From Micromonospora echinospora (GTDB taxonomy: Bacteria; Actinomycetota; Actinomycetes; Mycobacteriales; Micromonosporaceae): a DNA stretch of 64,000 nt. The stretch lies in assembly GCF_900091495.1 (NCBI RefSeq), contig NZ_LT607413.1, positions 4,355,001 to 4,419,000 of the forward strand. Reading direction: 5' to 3'. Positions 1 to 14,091 of the stretch are shown piece after piece; position 1 is the first letter of the stretch, and each line of letters opens with the position of its first letter. The notes under the pieces are model-generated. The model did no database searches. It had not been told where the DNA came from and was given only the letters and a program-made list of their open reading frames with translations. Made by a program: the position numbers and the translations under genes.

Positions 1-374
1 ACCGGCTCGGGCAGCCGGCCGGGATCGTGCCAGGACAACCGGCAGCCCCCGCCCGGCACCCCGTCCGGGGCGGTGCCCGTGACCCGGGCCCGGAGCACGT
101 GCACCAGGACGTCCGGCCGTGGACCGGCCCGCCCGGCCCGTGGCGCGTCGGGCGCCGCCGGCAGGTGGTAGATCCCGACCAGGTCCACGACCTCGACGGT
201 CAGGCCGGTCTCGGCGTGCACGTCACGTACCACCGCCTGGCCCGGGGTCTCGTCCGGCCGGGACCGGCCGCCCGGCAGCGCCCACCGTGCCGCCCGCCGG
301 CCCTGCCGGCAGAGCAGCACCCGCCCGGCGTCGTCGGTGACCACCGCGGCGACCGCCCAGGTGAGCGACCTCAT
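1..374 (-). CDS. Nudix hydrolase, 3' part missing at window edge
   Basis: The minus strand reads open from an ATG at 374 to the left edge (124 codons, no stop), so the C-terminus lies outside the window. The start (MRSLTWAVAAVVTDDAGR) is a typical Nudix first strand and helix. A Nudix box follows at about residues 39-61: G-x5-E, then x7, then RDVHAETGL. The canonical REUXEEXGU is degenerate here: the first two acidic residues are D and H/A, but the last E and the GL are kept. Nudix enzymes hydrolyse nucleoside diphosphate-X compounds; the substrate cannot be told. It is divergent from lgt. No good ribosome site precedes the ATG. Confidence 0.8.
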   Translation of the reverse strand, partial: MRSLTWAVAAVVTDDAGRVLLCRQGRRAARWALPGGRSRPDETPGQAVVRDVHAETGLTVEVVDLVGIYHLPAAPDAPRAGRAGPRPDVLVHVLRARVTGTAPDGVPGGGCRLSWHDPGRLPEP

Positions 375-476
375 GGACAAACAGCCTACGGCCACCCAAA
401 CCAGAAGTCACCCGGTGGCGATGGGCACCGGACCGGGATGTCACCGACACGGGTCACAGCGGTAGCGTGTGCACCC

Positions 477-1622
477 GTGACTCTCGCCTCGCTGACACCC
501 CAGGCGGCCCTGCCCAGCCCCAGCACCGCCGTCTGGCAGCTCGGTCCGGTCCCGATCCGGGCGTACGCGCTGTGCATCGTCGCCGGAATCGTGGTGGCCT
601 GCCTGGTCACCGAGTACCGGCTGCGTCGCCGGGGGGTGGCTCCGGGCGCGGTGTTGGACATCGCGGTCTGGGCCGTGCCGGCCGGCATCATCGGCGCGCG
701 GATCTACCACGTGATCACCTCCCCCGACAAGTACTTCGGCACCGGCGGCAACCCGGTGGCCGCCCTCTACATCTGGGAGGGTGGCCTCGGCATCTGGGGC
801 GCCGTCGCCGGTGGCGCGGTCGGCGCGTGGCTCGCCGCCCGGCAGCTCGGCATCCCGTTCGCCGTGGTGGCCGACGCCCTCGCCCCCGGACTGCCGCTGG
901 CGCAGGCGGTGGGCCGGCTCGGCAACTGGTTCAACAACGAGCTCTACGGCGGCCGGACCACCCTGCCCTGGGGGCTGGAGATCCACCGGATGGACCCGGA
1001 CAACCCCGGCCAGGCGCTCCGCGACGAGGCCGGCCAGCCGATCGTCGAACCGGGCCTCTACCACCCGACCTTCGCCTACGAGGCGCTCTGGAACATCGGT
1101 GTCGCCCTGCTGGTCCTCGCCGTCGACCGGCGGTTCCGGCTGGGTCGGGGCCGGGCCTTCGCGCTCTACGTGATGGGCTACACCGTCGGCCGGTTCTGGA
1201 TCGAGCTGATGCGGACCGACGAGGCCACCGAGATCCTCGGCGTCCGGCTCAACGTCTGGACCTCGGCCCTGGTCTTCCTCGGCGCCCTGGTCTACTTCCT
1301 GCGCGTCCGGGGGCCCCGCGAGTACGTGGTGCCGATCCCGGCCGACGCGCCGGTGCCGGCCACCGGCGGCGGGAACATCTCCCAGCGCGACCTGTCCCGT
1401 ACCGAGACCAGCCCCGACCTGGCCGCCCCACGCGGCTACCGGGTGGTCGACGAGGAGCAGTTCCGGGCGTACCGGGAGACCGGCACGATGCCCGACGGAC
1501 CCGCCGGGGAGGACGGCCCCGCGCGGGAGTCGGACGGCCCGGAGCCGGACGCCGCTCGCGACGGTGTCGGCAGCTCCCGGGACGTCGACAGCGGGCCGCG
1601 TTCCACCGACCGCGACGGCTGA
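477..1622 (+). CDS. lgt: Prolipoprotein diacylglyceryl transferase
   Basis: Lgt moves a diacylglyceryl group from phosphatidylglycerol to the lipobox cysteine of prolipoproteins in the cytoplasmic membrane. The protein (381 aa from GTG 477) shows the family signature around AVGRLGNWFNNELYGG, the conserved YHPTFAYEALWN segment and about seven hydrophobic helices. I chose GTG 477 because it gives the usual short N-terminus (VTLASLTPQAALPSPS); ATG 438 is the in-frame alternative. A hydrophilic acidic tail of about 90 residues follows the last helix, longer than in enteric Lgt but common in actinobacteria. The next gene starts 7 nt after the stop, so the two are probably cotranscribed. Lipoprotein clients in this window are those at 57737 and 59171. 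Confidence 0.95.
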   Translation: MTLASLTPQAALPSPSTAVWQLGPVPIRAYALCIVAGIVVACLVTEYRLRRRGVAPGAVLDIAVWAVPAGIIGARIYHVITSPDKYFGTGGNPVAALYIWEGGLGIWGAVAGGAVGAWLAARQLGIPFAVVADALAPGLPLAQAVGRLGNWFNNELYGGRTTLPWGLEIHRMDPDNPGQALRDEAGQPIVEPGLYHPTFAYEALWNIGVALLVLAVDRRFRLGRGRAFALYVMGYTVGRFWIELMRTDEATEILGVRLNVWTSALVFLGALVYFLRVRGPREYVVPIPADAPVPATGGGNISQRDLSRTETSPDLAAPRGYRVVDEEQFRAYRETGTMPDGPAGEDGPARESDGPEPDAARDGVGSSRDVDSGPRSTDRDG

Positions 1623-1629
1623 GGCGACC

Positions 1630-2829
1630 ATGGCAGTGCGGAGCGCCGTGGTGGTGGGCGCGGGCATCGGCGGCCTGGCGGTCGCCGGTGCGCTGGCCCG
1701 CTCGGGCTGGCAGGTCACCCTCCTGGAGCAGGCCGACCGGGTGCGCCCCGAGCCGACCGCCGTGGTGCTCTGGCCCAACGGTGTCCGGGCGCTGCGTGCC
1801 CTCGGCCTCGGCGCCGGTCTCGACGCCGTCGCCACCCCGCTGCCCGACGGCGGTATCCGCCGGCCGGACGGGCATTGGCTGGTGCAACCCCGCCCCGCCC
1901 CACCGGAGCGGACGCCGGTCGTGGTGCACCAGGAGGATCTGCACGACGCCCTCGTCGCCGGTCTCGACCGGGTGGACCTGCGGACCGGGGTGACCGTCCG
2001 CACGGTGCGGACCGGCGGGAACGGACGCCCCTCGGTCGGCGACGGTCACCACCAGTACGAGGCGGACCTGATCGTGGCCGCCGACGGCGTGGAGAGCGTG
2101 ATCCGTCGTCAGCTCGCCCCCGAGGCCGGCGTGGTGGCCTCCGGCAGCGCCACCTGGCGGGCGGTGGTCCCCTGGTACCGCGCGCCCCGGATCCCGGCCG
2201 ACCAGCCGCTGGGCGGGGAGATCCTCGGTGCGGGCTACCGGTTCGTCTCCGCGTCCCTGGGGGAGCGGGGCTCCGCCGGGGGGACCGCCCGGGGCGGCGT
2301 GTACTGGATGGCCACCGCGGCGGGCGCGCCCCGACCGGAGTCGGCGGAGACGCAACTGGCCCTGCTCCGTCGCTGGTTCGCCGGCTGGCCCGCGCCGGTC
2401 GAGGCGCTGCTCGCCGCCGCCGAGCCCGCCGACCTGGTGCAGCAGGAGGTCCGCGAACTGCGTCCGCTGCCCCGCCAGTACGCCTTCCGTTCGGGGCCCG
2501 GCGGGGTGGTGCTGCTCGGCGACGCCGCGCACGCCATGCCGCCGCACCTCGGGCAGGGCGCCTGTCTGGCCTTCGAGGACGCAGCGACGCTCCAGTCCCT
2601 GCTCCGGGAGACCCGGCTGCCCGACGCCGTGACCGGGTACGACCGCACGCGCCGACCCCGGGTGGCCGGCGTGGTCCGGCAGACCCGCCGGATGTCGGCG
2701 GTGCTCCAGACCCGGGGGCGGCTCGCCCTGCGCGCGCGGGACGCCGCGCTCGGCCCGATCACCACCCGCCTGCTGGGCCGCGCCGCCTCGTCGGCCGCCC
2801 AGTGGCGTCCGCCCTCCTCGTCGGCCTGA
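1630..2829 (+). CDS. FAD-dependent monooxygenase (PHBH-like)
   Basis: Class A flavoprotein monooxygenase fold of 399 aa. Visible motifs are the Rossmann FAD fingerprint GAGIGG near residue 9, the DG motif (AADGVESV) in the middle and the GD motif LLGDAAHAMPPHLGQGAC about 100 residues from the end, which binds the FAD ribose. Such enzymes hydroxylate aromatic or similar substrates with NAD(P)H and O2; the substrate is unknown. The ATG at 1630 is preceded by GAGG and lies 7 nt after lgt, suggesting one transcript, although no functional link to lipoprotein maturation is known. It converges with the GNAT gene on the other strand. Confidence 0.87.
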   Translation: MAVRSAVVVGAGIGGLAVAGALARSGWQVTLLEQADRVRPEPTAVVLWPNGVRALRALGLGAGLDAVATPLPDGGIRRPDGHWLVQPRPAPPERTPVVVHQEDLHDALVAGLDRVDLRTGVTVRTVRTGGNGRPSVGDGHHQYEADLIVAADGVESVIRRQLAPEAGVVASGSATWRAVVPWYRAPRIPADQPLGGEILGAGYRFVSASLGERGSAGGTARGGVYWMATAAGAPRPESAETQLALLRRWFAGWPAPVEALLAAAEPADLVQQEVRELRPLPRQYAFRSGPGGVVLLGDAAHAMPPHLGQGACLAFEDAATLQSLLRETRLPDAVTGYDRTRRPRVAGVVRQTRRMSAVLQTRGRLALRARDAALGPITTRLLGRAASSAAQWRPPSSSA

Positions 2830-2896
2830 CGGGCCCGGGAGGGCGGCACCGGCCCACCCCGGGGGCGTCGTCGGCCGGCTCGTCGCGGGAGTTGCC

Positions 2897-3742
2897 TCAG
2901 GGCAGCACGGCGGCGGGCTCGGCGATGCAGGCGGTGCCGATCCGGCGGAAGCCGACCCGGACGTAGACCCGGGCGATCTCCTCGCTGCCGGCGGAGAGGA
3001 AGACCAGGTCGGTGCCGGCCTGACGCAGCGCGTGGGCGAGGGTGGCGGTCACCGCCGCGCCGAGGCCCCGGCCCCGGGCCACCGGCAGGGTGGCCACTCC
3101 GGCGATCTCGGCCACGTCGTCGACGCGCATCGCCATCCCGCAGGCCAGTGCCCCCTCGGCGGGCGTGCCGGCGAGGGCCGAGATGCGCCGGCCGTCCGCG
3201 GTCCGGGACGCCTCCTCCTCGACCGCGGCGAGATCCAGTTCGTTGATCGCGGCGTCCCGCTCGGCCGGGCCGGCGTCACCACGGGCGGTGCCGGGCGCGC
3301 TGAAGCCGACCGCGGCCACCGCCCGACGGGCGGCCACCTGGGCGGCGAAGTCCGGTGCCGCCGGGTCCAGCAGCCAGACCGGTACGTCGGTGAGCCCGGC
3401 CGGGTCCGGGCACGCCGCCGGGTCGAGGACCAGCAGCGGGGCCTCCAGCACGGCCAGTCCCGCCGAACGGGCCACCGCCAGCAGGTCCGGCGTCGTCTCG
3501 TGGACCCACTCGAAGGCCTCCGGCAACCCCAGTTCGCGCTGCCGCGCCCGGACGTTGTCGATGTCGGCGACCGACGGCGGTCGGGAGGCGTCGCGTCGGG
3601 GGCGTGCGTAAAACGGCCATCCGGCACCCTCCCGGACGAAAAGCACCAGCCCGCCGAACTCCTCGGCACGGGCTGCGTCGCGGGGTACCGCGTCGTAGAA
3701 GCGTTCCAACCGGTCGAACAACTCAGCGGGTACGTGATCCAC
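2897..3742 (-). CDS. GNAT-family N-acetyltransferase
   Basis: A 281-aa protein whose C-terminal half is a GNAT domain. The acetyl-CoA pyrophosphate loop (RGRGLG near residue 223) follows a beta strand (AEIAGVATLPVA), and a C-terminal Y-V-R-V-GF motif closes the fold. The N-terminal half may be a degenerate GNAT repeat or a substrate domain. The acceptor is unknown. It is transcribed away from gltB; the 145-bp divergent gap (3743-3887) must hold promoters for both. Confidence 0.82.
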   Translation of the reverse strand: MDHVPAELFDRLERFYDAVPRDAARAEEFGGLVLFVREGAGWPFYARPRRDASRPPSVADIDNVRARQRELGLPEAFEWVHETTPDLLAVARSAGLAVLEAPLLVLDPAACPDPAGLTDVPVWLLDPAAPDFAAQVAARRAVAAVGFSAPGTARGDAGPAERDAAINELDLAAVEEEASRTADGRRISALAGTPAEGALACGMAMRVDDVAEIAGVATLPVARGRGLGAAVTATLAHALRQAGTDLVFLSAGSEEIARVYVRVGFRRIGTACIAEPAAVLP

Positions 3743-3887
3743 CGCGCGAGACTACACGTCCCAGATGCTGGAAGTGTGATCAATCCTTACTGGTCTTGCG
3801 TGTCGAGCCCTAACGTAGACTCAATAGACCCTGAAGGGCCGACGTCGTCCCGACCTGATCCACACCTGAGCGACGACAGGAGGCCCG
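3743..3887 (+). promoter_or_regulatory. gltB leader and divergent promoter region
   Basis: This gap is visibly less GC-rich around 3775-3830 (tgatcaatccttactgg, then ctaacgtagactcaatag), as expected of actinobacterial promoters. A plausible -10 hexamer is TAGACT at 3816-3821 with a weak TTGCGT upstream at sub-optimal spacing. The gltB ribosome site is AGGAGG at 3878-3883, five bases before GTG 3888, which fixes that start. No riboswitch fold is evident. Confidence 0.4.
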
Positions 3888-10047
<6,160 letters not shown>

Positions 10048-10059
10048 CCTGCTACGGGT

Positions 10060-10093
10060 ACGGCCGGCCGCACCATCCGGTGCCGCCGGCCGT
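10060..10093 (+). terminator. Hairpin terminator after gltBD
   Basis: A 15-bp stem (one mismatch) with a 4-nt loop: left arm acggccggccgcacc, right arm at 10079-10093. It is followed by a short pyrimidine stretch (tttccgtctg) rather than a long T run, typical of high-GC actinobacteria. It sits between gltD and the unrelated gene at 10264. Confidence 0.65.
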
Positions 10094-10263
10094 TTCCGTC
10101 TGCGTGGGCGTGTCGCGGGGCGGGGGACGTGCCGCACCGGACACTGTGGAGCTGCCCCGTCGGCGCGTCCAGCCGGAGGTACCGGTCGTCGGATCCGACG
10201 CTTGCCGGTCCGCGCGACACTGGGTGCTCTGGTGTTCACGCACGGCCACGTCGGAGGTGTCGG

Positions 10264-12960
10264 GTGCGGGAGTCCACAGCTCAGGAACAGCAGCCCACCC
10301 CGGGTCGGGACCCGCTCCCCGACGGTGGCCTGGATTTCCTCGCCCTGCTCGCCCGGCTGTTGCGCCGGCCGCGTCGCGGCGACCGGCGGCTGCCGGTGTT
10401 CTGGCTGGTGCACCCCACCGGCGCCGCCGACCTGATGTCCGTCCTGCGACGGCTGGTCGGGCAGAGCCCGCACCGGCGGGTGCCGCACGCCGTGGTCGAC
10501 GTCCGGACGCTGCCCGAGGGCGCGGGCCTGCCGGCCGTGTTGCGGGAACTGCACCGGCAGCTCTGCGTCGAGGCGTTCGGCGCCGAGCGCATCCGGTTCC
10601 GGCACTATCCGCTGGCCGACTGGTTGATGCAGCAGAGCCTGACCTTCGGCGTCGAGGCCGAGGACGGCCGCTCGGCGTTGGTGCGCCGGCTGCGCGACCG
10701 GCGCGGTCAGGGCATGACGGGGGAGCCGCTGGCCCCGGGTGGGGACGCCGCCACGGTCGTCTCCCAGGTGCTGTTCTGGCTCGTCCGGCGGGCGGTGCCC
10801 AGTGTGGTGTTCCGGATCGCGGTCTCCGGCCGGCTGCCGGTGCTCGGGCGGCCGTACTCGTGGTTCATGCGTCAGCAGTACCTCGCCCCCCAGCAGTCGG
10901 TGACCTTCCTCGGCTTCGCCGAGCGCCTCACCACCGGCTGGCGGGACGGGGAGCAGCCGGACCAGGTCGACAAGCTGCTGCTGCACGCCTTCCTGGAGGA
11001 CCTGCGGCAGGCGTACCGGCGGCGACCCTGGCGGCCGTCCGAGTGGCGGCGGACCACCTCGGTGGTGCTGCTGCTCGACCACGTGGTCCCGGGCGACCAG
11101 GGGCACCGGCTCGTCCGTCTGCTCAACGACGTCCGCAACGAGACGGGGCGTAACGACCCGCTGCTGGTGCTCGCGGTCGGGGCGGAGCCGCCGCCGGAAC
11201 CCGCCGTCGTGACGCCGTTGGCCGACGCCGAGGAGGCGTACGACGAATGGGTCGAGGGGGTGCCGGAGGCGCGGCGGTTGCGCCGGCCGGCGGCCTGGCT
11301 GCTCCCCCTGGAGGTCGGCGTCCCGGACACCGGCGCCCAGACGCGCGGCGCCCCGCGCGGGTTCGCCGCGCCGGATCCGCCCTGGTGGTCACGACGTTTC
11401 CTGCCCGCCGGGCTCTGCCTGGTGCTGCTCGCCGCGGGTGGCGCGTGGGTGGGCACCCGGTGGGGGTCGGGCTGCCTGCCGTCGCTGTCCGGTCAGGTGA
11501 AGGTCGAGCTGGTCGGGTCGGAGTGCGTCGGCTACAGCGACAGCGAGGCGCAGGTGTTCAACGACGACCCGGGGCAGGACCGGCTGCGCGCGATCCAGCG
11601 TCGGATCTTCGCGCAGAACCGGGCGGCCGAGCGGGCCTGGGAACGCAGCGGCAAGCGGCGGCCCTTCCTCACCCTGGTCTACCTGGGCACCCTGACCGGA
11701 AACCCGACCCGCGAGGACGAGGAGTCGTACGTCTCCGAGCGGGAGGAACTGGAGGGGATGGCGACCGCCCGTTACGCGTTGTTGCAGATCTCTGCCGGGG
11801 CCCCCGGCGCCGCCCTGCTGCGGATCGTGGTCGCCAACGGTGGCCGGCAGATGCGCCACGCCGGCCCGGCCGTGCGGATGCTCGCCGAGCTGGCCCGTGA
11901 GGACCGGACGCTGCTCGGCGTGGTCGGTCTGGTGGAGAGCCGGCGGAACACCGCCGAGGCGATCGGCGAGCTGAACCGGGTCGGCCTGCCGGTGATCGCG
12001 CCGAACATCTCCGGCGACGGGATCGGCAGCCGCTCGCGGCTCTACATCCAGGTGTCCGCGCCCAACACCGAACAGGCCCGCCTGTTCCACGAGTACGCCC
12101 GAGCACGGCGGCTGACCGACGCGCACGTCTACTACACGACGGGCGAGGGCAGTTCGCTGGCGGAGGACATCTACGTCAGCACCCTGGTGGCGGACCTCGA
12201 ACAGCGGTTCGGTGACCGGCTCGCCCGGCCGGTGCAGTGGCAGCCCGGCACCTCGATGGCCCGGGAGTGCGGTTACGCCGGCATGCTGGTCTTCGCCGGC
12301 CGGTGGTCGGAGTTCGACGGATTCCTGCGGGCGTTGCAGCGGGACTGCGCGAACAACCCCCCGCGCAACCTGGTCGGCAACGACTCGGTCAACCGCTACA
12401 TGGCCAACCCGCAGTTGCGCCGCAGCGCGCCGGGCAACCTGCCGGTGACGTACGTGTCGAAGGCCTCGCTGGCCACCTGCGCGGTGCTGCGGGCCGCCGC
12501 GTCGAGTGGCCGGGACGAACCCCGGGCCACCTTCCTGCGCTGGATCTCCAGCGACGACCTGCTCGACCGGCCGCGCTGCACGCCCGGCGGCGACCAGGTC
12601 GGCGAGCGCGTCAGCCTCGCCTACGACGCGACGACGATGGTGGTCCGCGCGGTGGAGAGCCTCGCCACCCGCCTGCACCACGGGGACGACAGTCCACGGT
12701 GGCGGCCCGAGGCGATCAACCCGGTCGGCATGCACGCCGAGGTGCTCCGGCAGATCGACGGGGATGGCTACCGGGGGATCTCGGGCCTGCTCCGGGTGGA
12801 CGTCGACACGGGTGTGCCGGCGCAGAAGCGGCTGGCGATGATGCGGGTGGAGCGGGTGCCCGACGTGGCGGACGAGCCGGTGGAGGTCTTCCACTGCGGG
12901 GTGGCCGACACGTGGCGGCCGGACCCGCCCTGCGCGGCCTCCACCCCGGCGACCAGGTGA
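10264..12960 (+). CDS. Membrane sensor: cytoplasmic NTPase-like part + TM + outside periplasmic-binding-protein fold
   Basis: The start GTG 10264 is set by GGAGGTG at 10253-10259. The 898-aa product has three parts. Residues 1 to about 370 are cytoplasmic: the fold resembles a STAND/AAA-type NTPase, but the expected P-loop position reads HPTGAADL without GK[T/S], while a Walker-B-like strand (TTSVVLLLDHV) is present. Residues about 378-398 form one hydrophobic helix (PAGLCLVLLAAGGAWVG). The outer ~490 residues look like a type I periplasmic binding protein of the LivJ class (GVVGLVESRRNTAEAI, LPVIAPNISGDG). There is no lipobox and no permease partner. I infer a ligand-sensing receptor rather than a transporter; the function is unproven. 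Confidence 0.65.
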   Translation: MRESTAQEQQPTPGRDPLPDGGLDFLALLARLLRRPRRGDRRLPVFWLVHPTGAADLMSVLRRLVGQSPHRRVPHAVVDVRTLPEGAGLPAVLRELHRQLCVEAFGAERIRFRHYPLADWLMQQSLTFGVEAEDGRSALVRRLRDRRGQGMTGEPLAPGGDAATVVSQVLFWLVRRAVPSVVFRIAVSGRLPVLGRPYSWFMRQQYLAPQQSVTFLGFAERLTTGWRDGEQPDQVDKLLLHAFLEDLRQAYRRRPWRPSEWRRTTSVVLLLDHVVPGDQGHRLVRLLNDVRNETGRNDPLLVLAVGAEPPPEPAVVTPLADAEEAYDEWVEGVPEARRLRRPAAWLLPLEVGVPDTGAQTRGAPRGFAAPDPPWWSRRFLPAGLCLVLLAAGGAWVGTRWGSGCLPSLSGQVKVELVGSECVGYSDSEAQVFNDDPGQDRLRAIQRRIFAQNRAAERAWERSGKRRPFLTLVYLGTLTGNPTREDEESYVSEREELEGMATARYALLQISAGAPGAALLRIVVANGGRQMRHAGPAVRMLAELAREDRTLLGVVGLVESRRNTAEAIGELNRVGLPVIAPNISGDGIGSRSRLYIQVSAPNTEQARLFHEYARARRLTDAHVYYTTGEGSSLAEDIYVSTLVADLEQRFGDRLARPVQWQPGTSMARECGYAGMLVFAGRWSEFDGFLRALQRDCANNPPRNLVGNDSVNRYMANPQLRRSAPGNLPVTYVSKASLATCAVLRAAASSGRDEPRATFLRWISSDDLLDRPRCTPGGDQVGERVSLAYDATTMVVRAVESLATRLHHGDDSPRWRPEAINPVGMHAEVLRQIDGDGYRGISGLLRVDVDTGVPAQKRLAMMRVERVPDVADEPVEVFHCGVADTWRPDPPCAASTPATR

Positions 12961-13176
12961 CCGCCTCTTCGTTCGCGGCGTTCCGTCGGCGCGGGCCGGT
13001 GCCTGGCGTGGTTGCTGTCGAGCTGCCCCGTCCGTGCGCCCGCCCCGCTCAGCCCATCTCGGCGTTCTTCCATATATCGCTATGTTTCGATAGCATTACC
13101 GCCTGGTAACCCCCCCCGGACCCAGGCCACGCGCGCGGCTGAAGGTTCCACCACCCCCACACGTGGAGGACCGTCC

Positions 13177-13974
13177 ATGCCCCACCGCCCGCTGGCCCGT
13201 GCCGTCACCGCGTTGGCCGCGCTGGTCGCCACCACCCTCGCCGTCCTGCTCGTTCCCGGCACCGCCCAGGCCGCCGCCATCCACTACGTCGCGCTCGGCG
13301 ACTCCTACTCCTCCGGCGTCGGAGCCGGGTCGTACGACCCGAACACCTGCCTGCGCAGCTCCAAGTCGTACACGTCGCTCTGGGCCCAGCAGCACGCCGT
13401 GGCCAGCTACAAGTTCCCGGCCTGCGGCGGGGCGAAGACCGACGACGTGCTCAACGAGCAGGTCGGATCACTGGACGCCACCACCACCCTGGTCACCATC
13501 ACCATCGGCGGCAACGACGCCGGCTTCTCCAGCATTCTGGAGAACTGCCGGTTCGGCAGCGAGTCGGACTGCGCCAACCGGGTGAACGAGGCGAAGACCT
13601 TCGCCACCACCGTGCTCCCCGGCCGGCTCGACACCACGTACGCGGAGATCCGCAACCGGGCCCCGAACGCCCGCCTGATCGTGCTCGGCTACCCGCGCCT
13701 CTTCGAGACCGGCTCGTGTGGTCTGCTCGGCATGAGCAAGTCCAAGCGGATCATCCTCAACGAGGCCGCCGACCTGCTCGCCCAGGTCACCGCGGACCGG
13801 GCGGCGGCGGCCGGGGCGACCTTCTCCGACACCCGCTCCTACTTCGCCGGGCACGGCGTCTGCGCCAGCACCCCCTGGATCAAGGACGTCACCGGGCTGA
13901 TCGAGGCCTACCACCCGAACGCCGACGGCTACCGCCTCGGCTACCTGCCCGCCCTCAACGCCGTCACCGGCTGA
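13177..13974 (+). CDS. Secreted SGNH/GDSL lipase-esterase
   Basis: A 265-aa protein with a Sec signal peptide (RAVTALAALVATTLAVLLV, cleavage near AQA-A at about 36). The mature part opens with block I HYVALGDSYSSGVGAG, where GDSY holds the catalytic serine; block III is TITIGGNDAGF; the C-terminal YHPNADGY carries the catalytic histidine. Paired cysteines fit an extracellular protein. It is most like Streptomyces SGNH lipases acting on fatty-acid esters. The ribosome site GGAGGA at 13165-13170 sets the start. Upstream, 13068-13100 is strikingly AT-rich for this genome (catatatcgctatgtttcga) and is the likely promoter. Confidence 0.9.
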   Translation: MPHRPLARAVTALAALVATTLAVLLVPGTAQAAAIHYVALGDSYSSGVGAGSYDPNTCLRSSKSYTSLWAQQHAVASYKFPACGGAKTDDVLNEQVGSLDATTTLVTITIGGNDAGFSSILENCRFGSESDCANRVNEAKTFATTVLPGRLDTTYAEIRNRAPNARLIVLGYPRLFETGSCGLLGMSKSKRIILNEAADLLAQVTADRAAAAGATFSDTRSYFAGHGVCASTPWIKDVTGLIEAYHPNADGYRLGYLPALNAVTG

Positions 13975-14000
13975 CCCCGAGCCTTCCCACCACCACCAAT

Positions 14001-14039
14001 CCGACAGCCGACGGTCCATACCGGACTGTCGGCTGTCGG
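14001..14039 (+). terminator. Hairpin terminator after SGNH lipase
   Basis: Perfect 12-bp inverted repeat (ccgacagccgac, and its complement at 14028-14039) with further partial pairing inside the 15-nt loop. It lies 26 bases after the lipase stop and before the FtsK-like gene. Confidence 0.7.
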
Positions 14040-14091
14040 GCACCTCCGCTACCGTTGCGCGGTACGACGGAAGGTGATCAGGAGGTGACGG

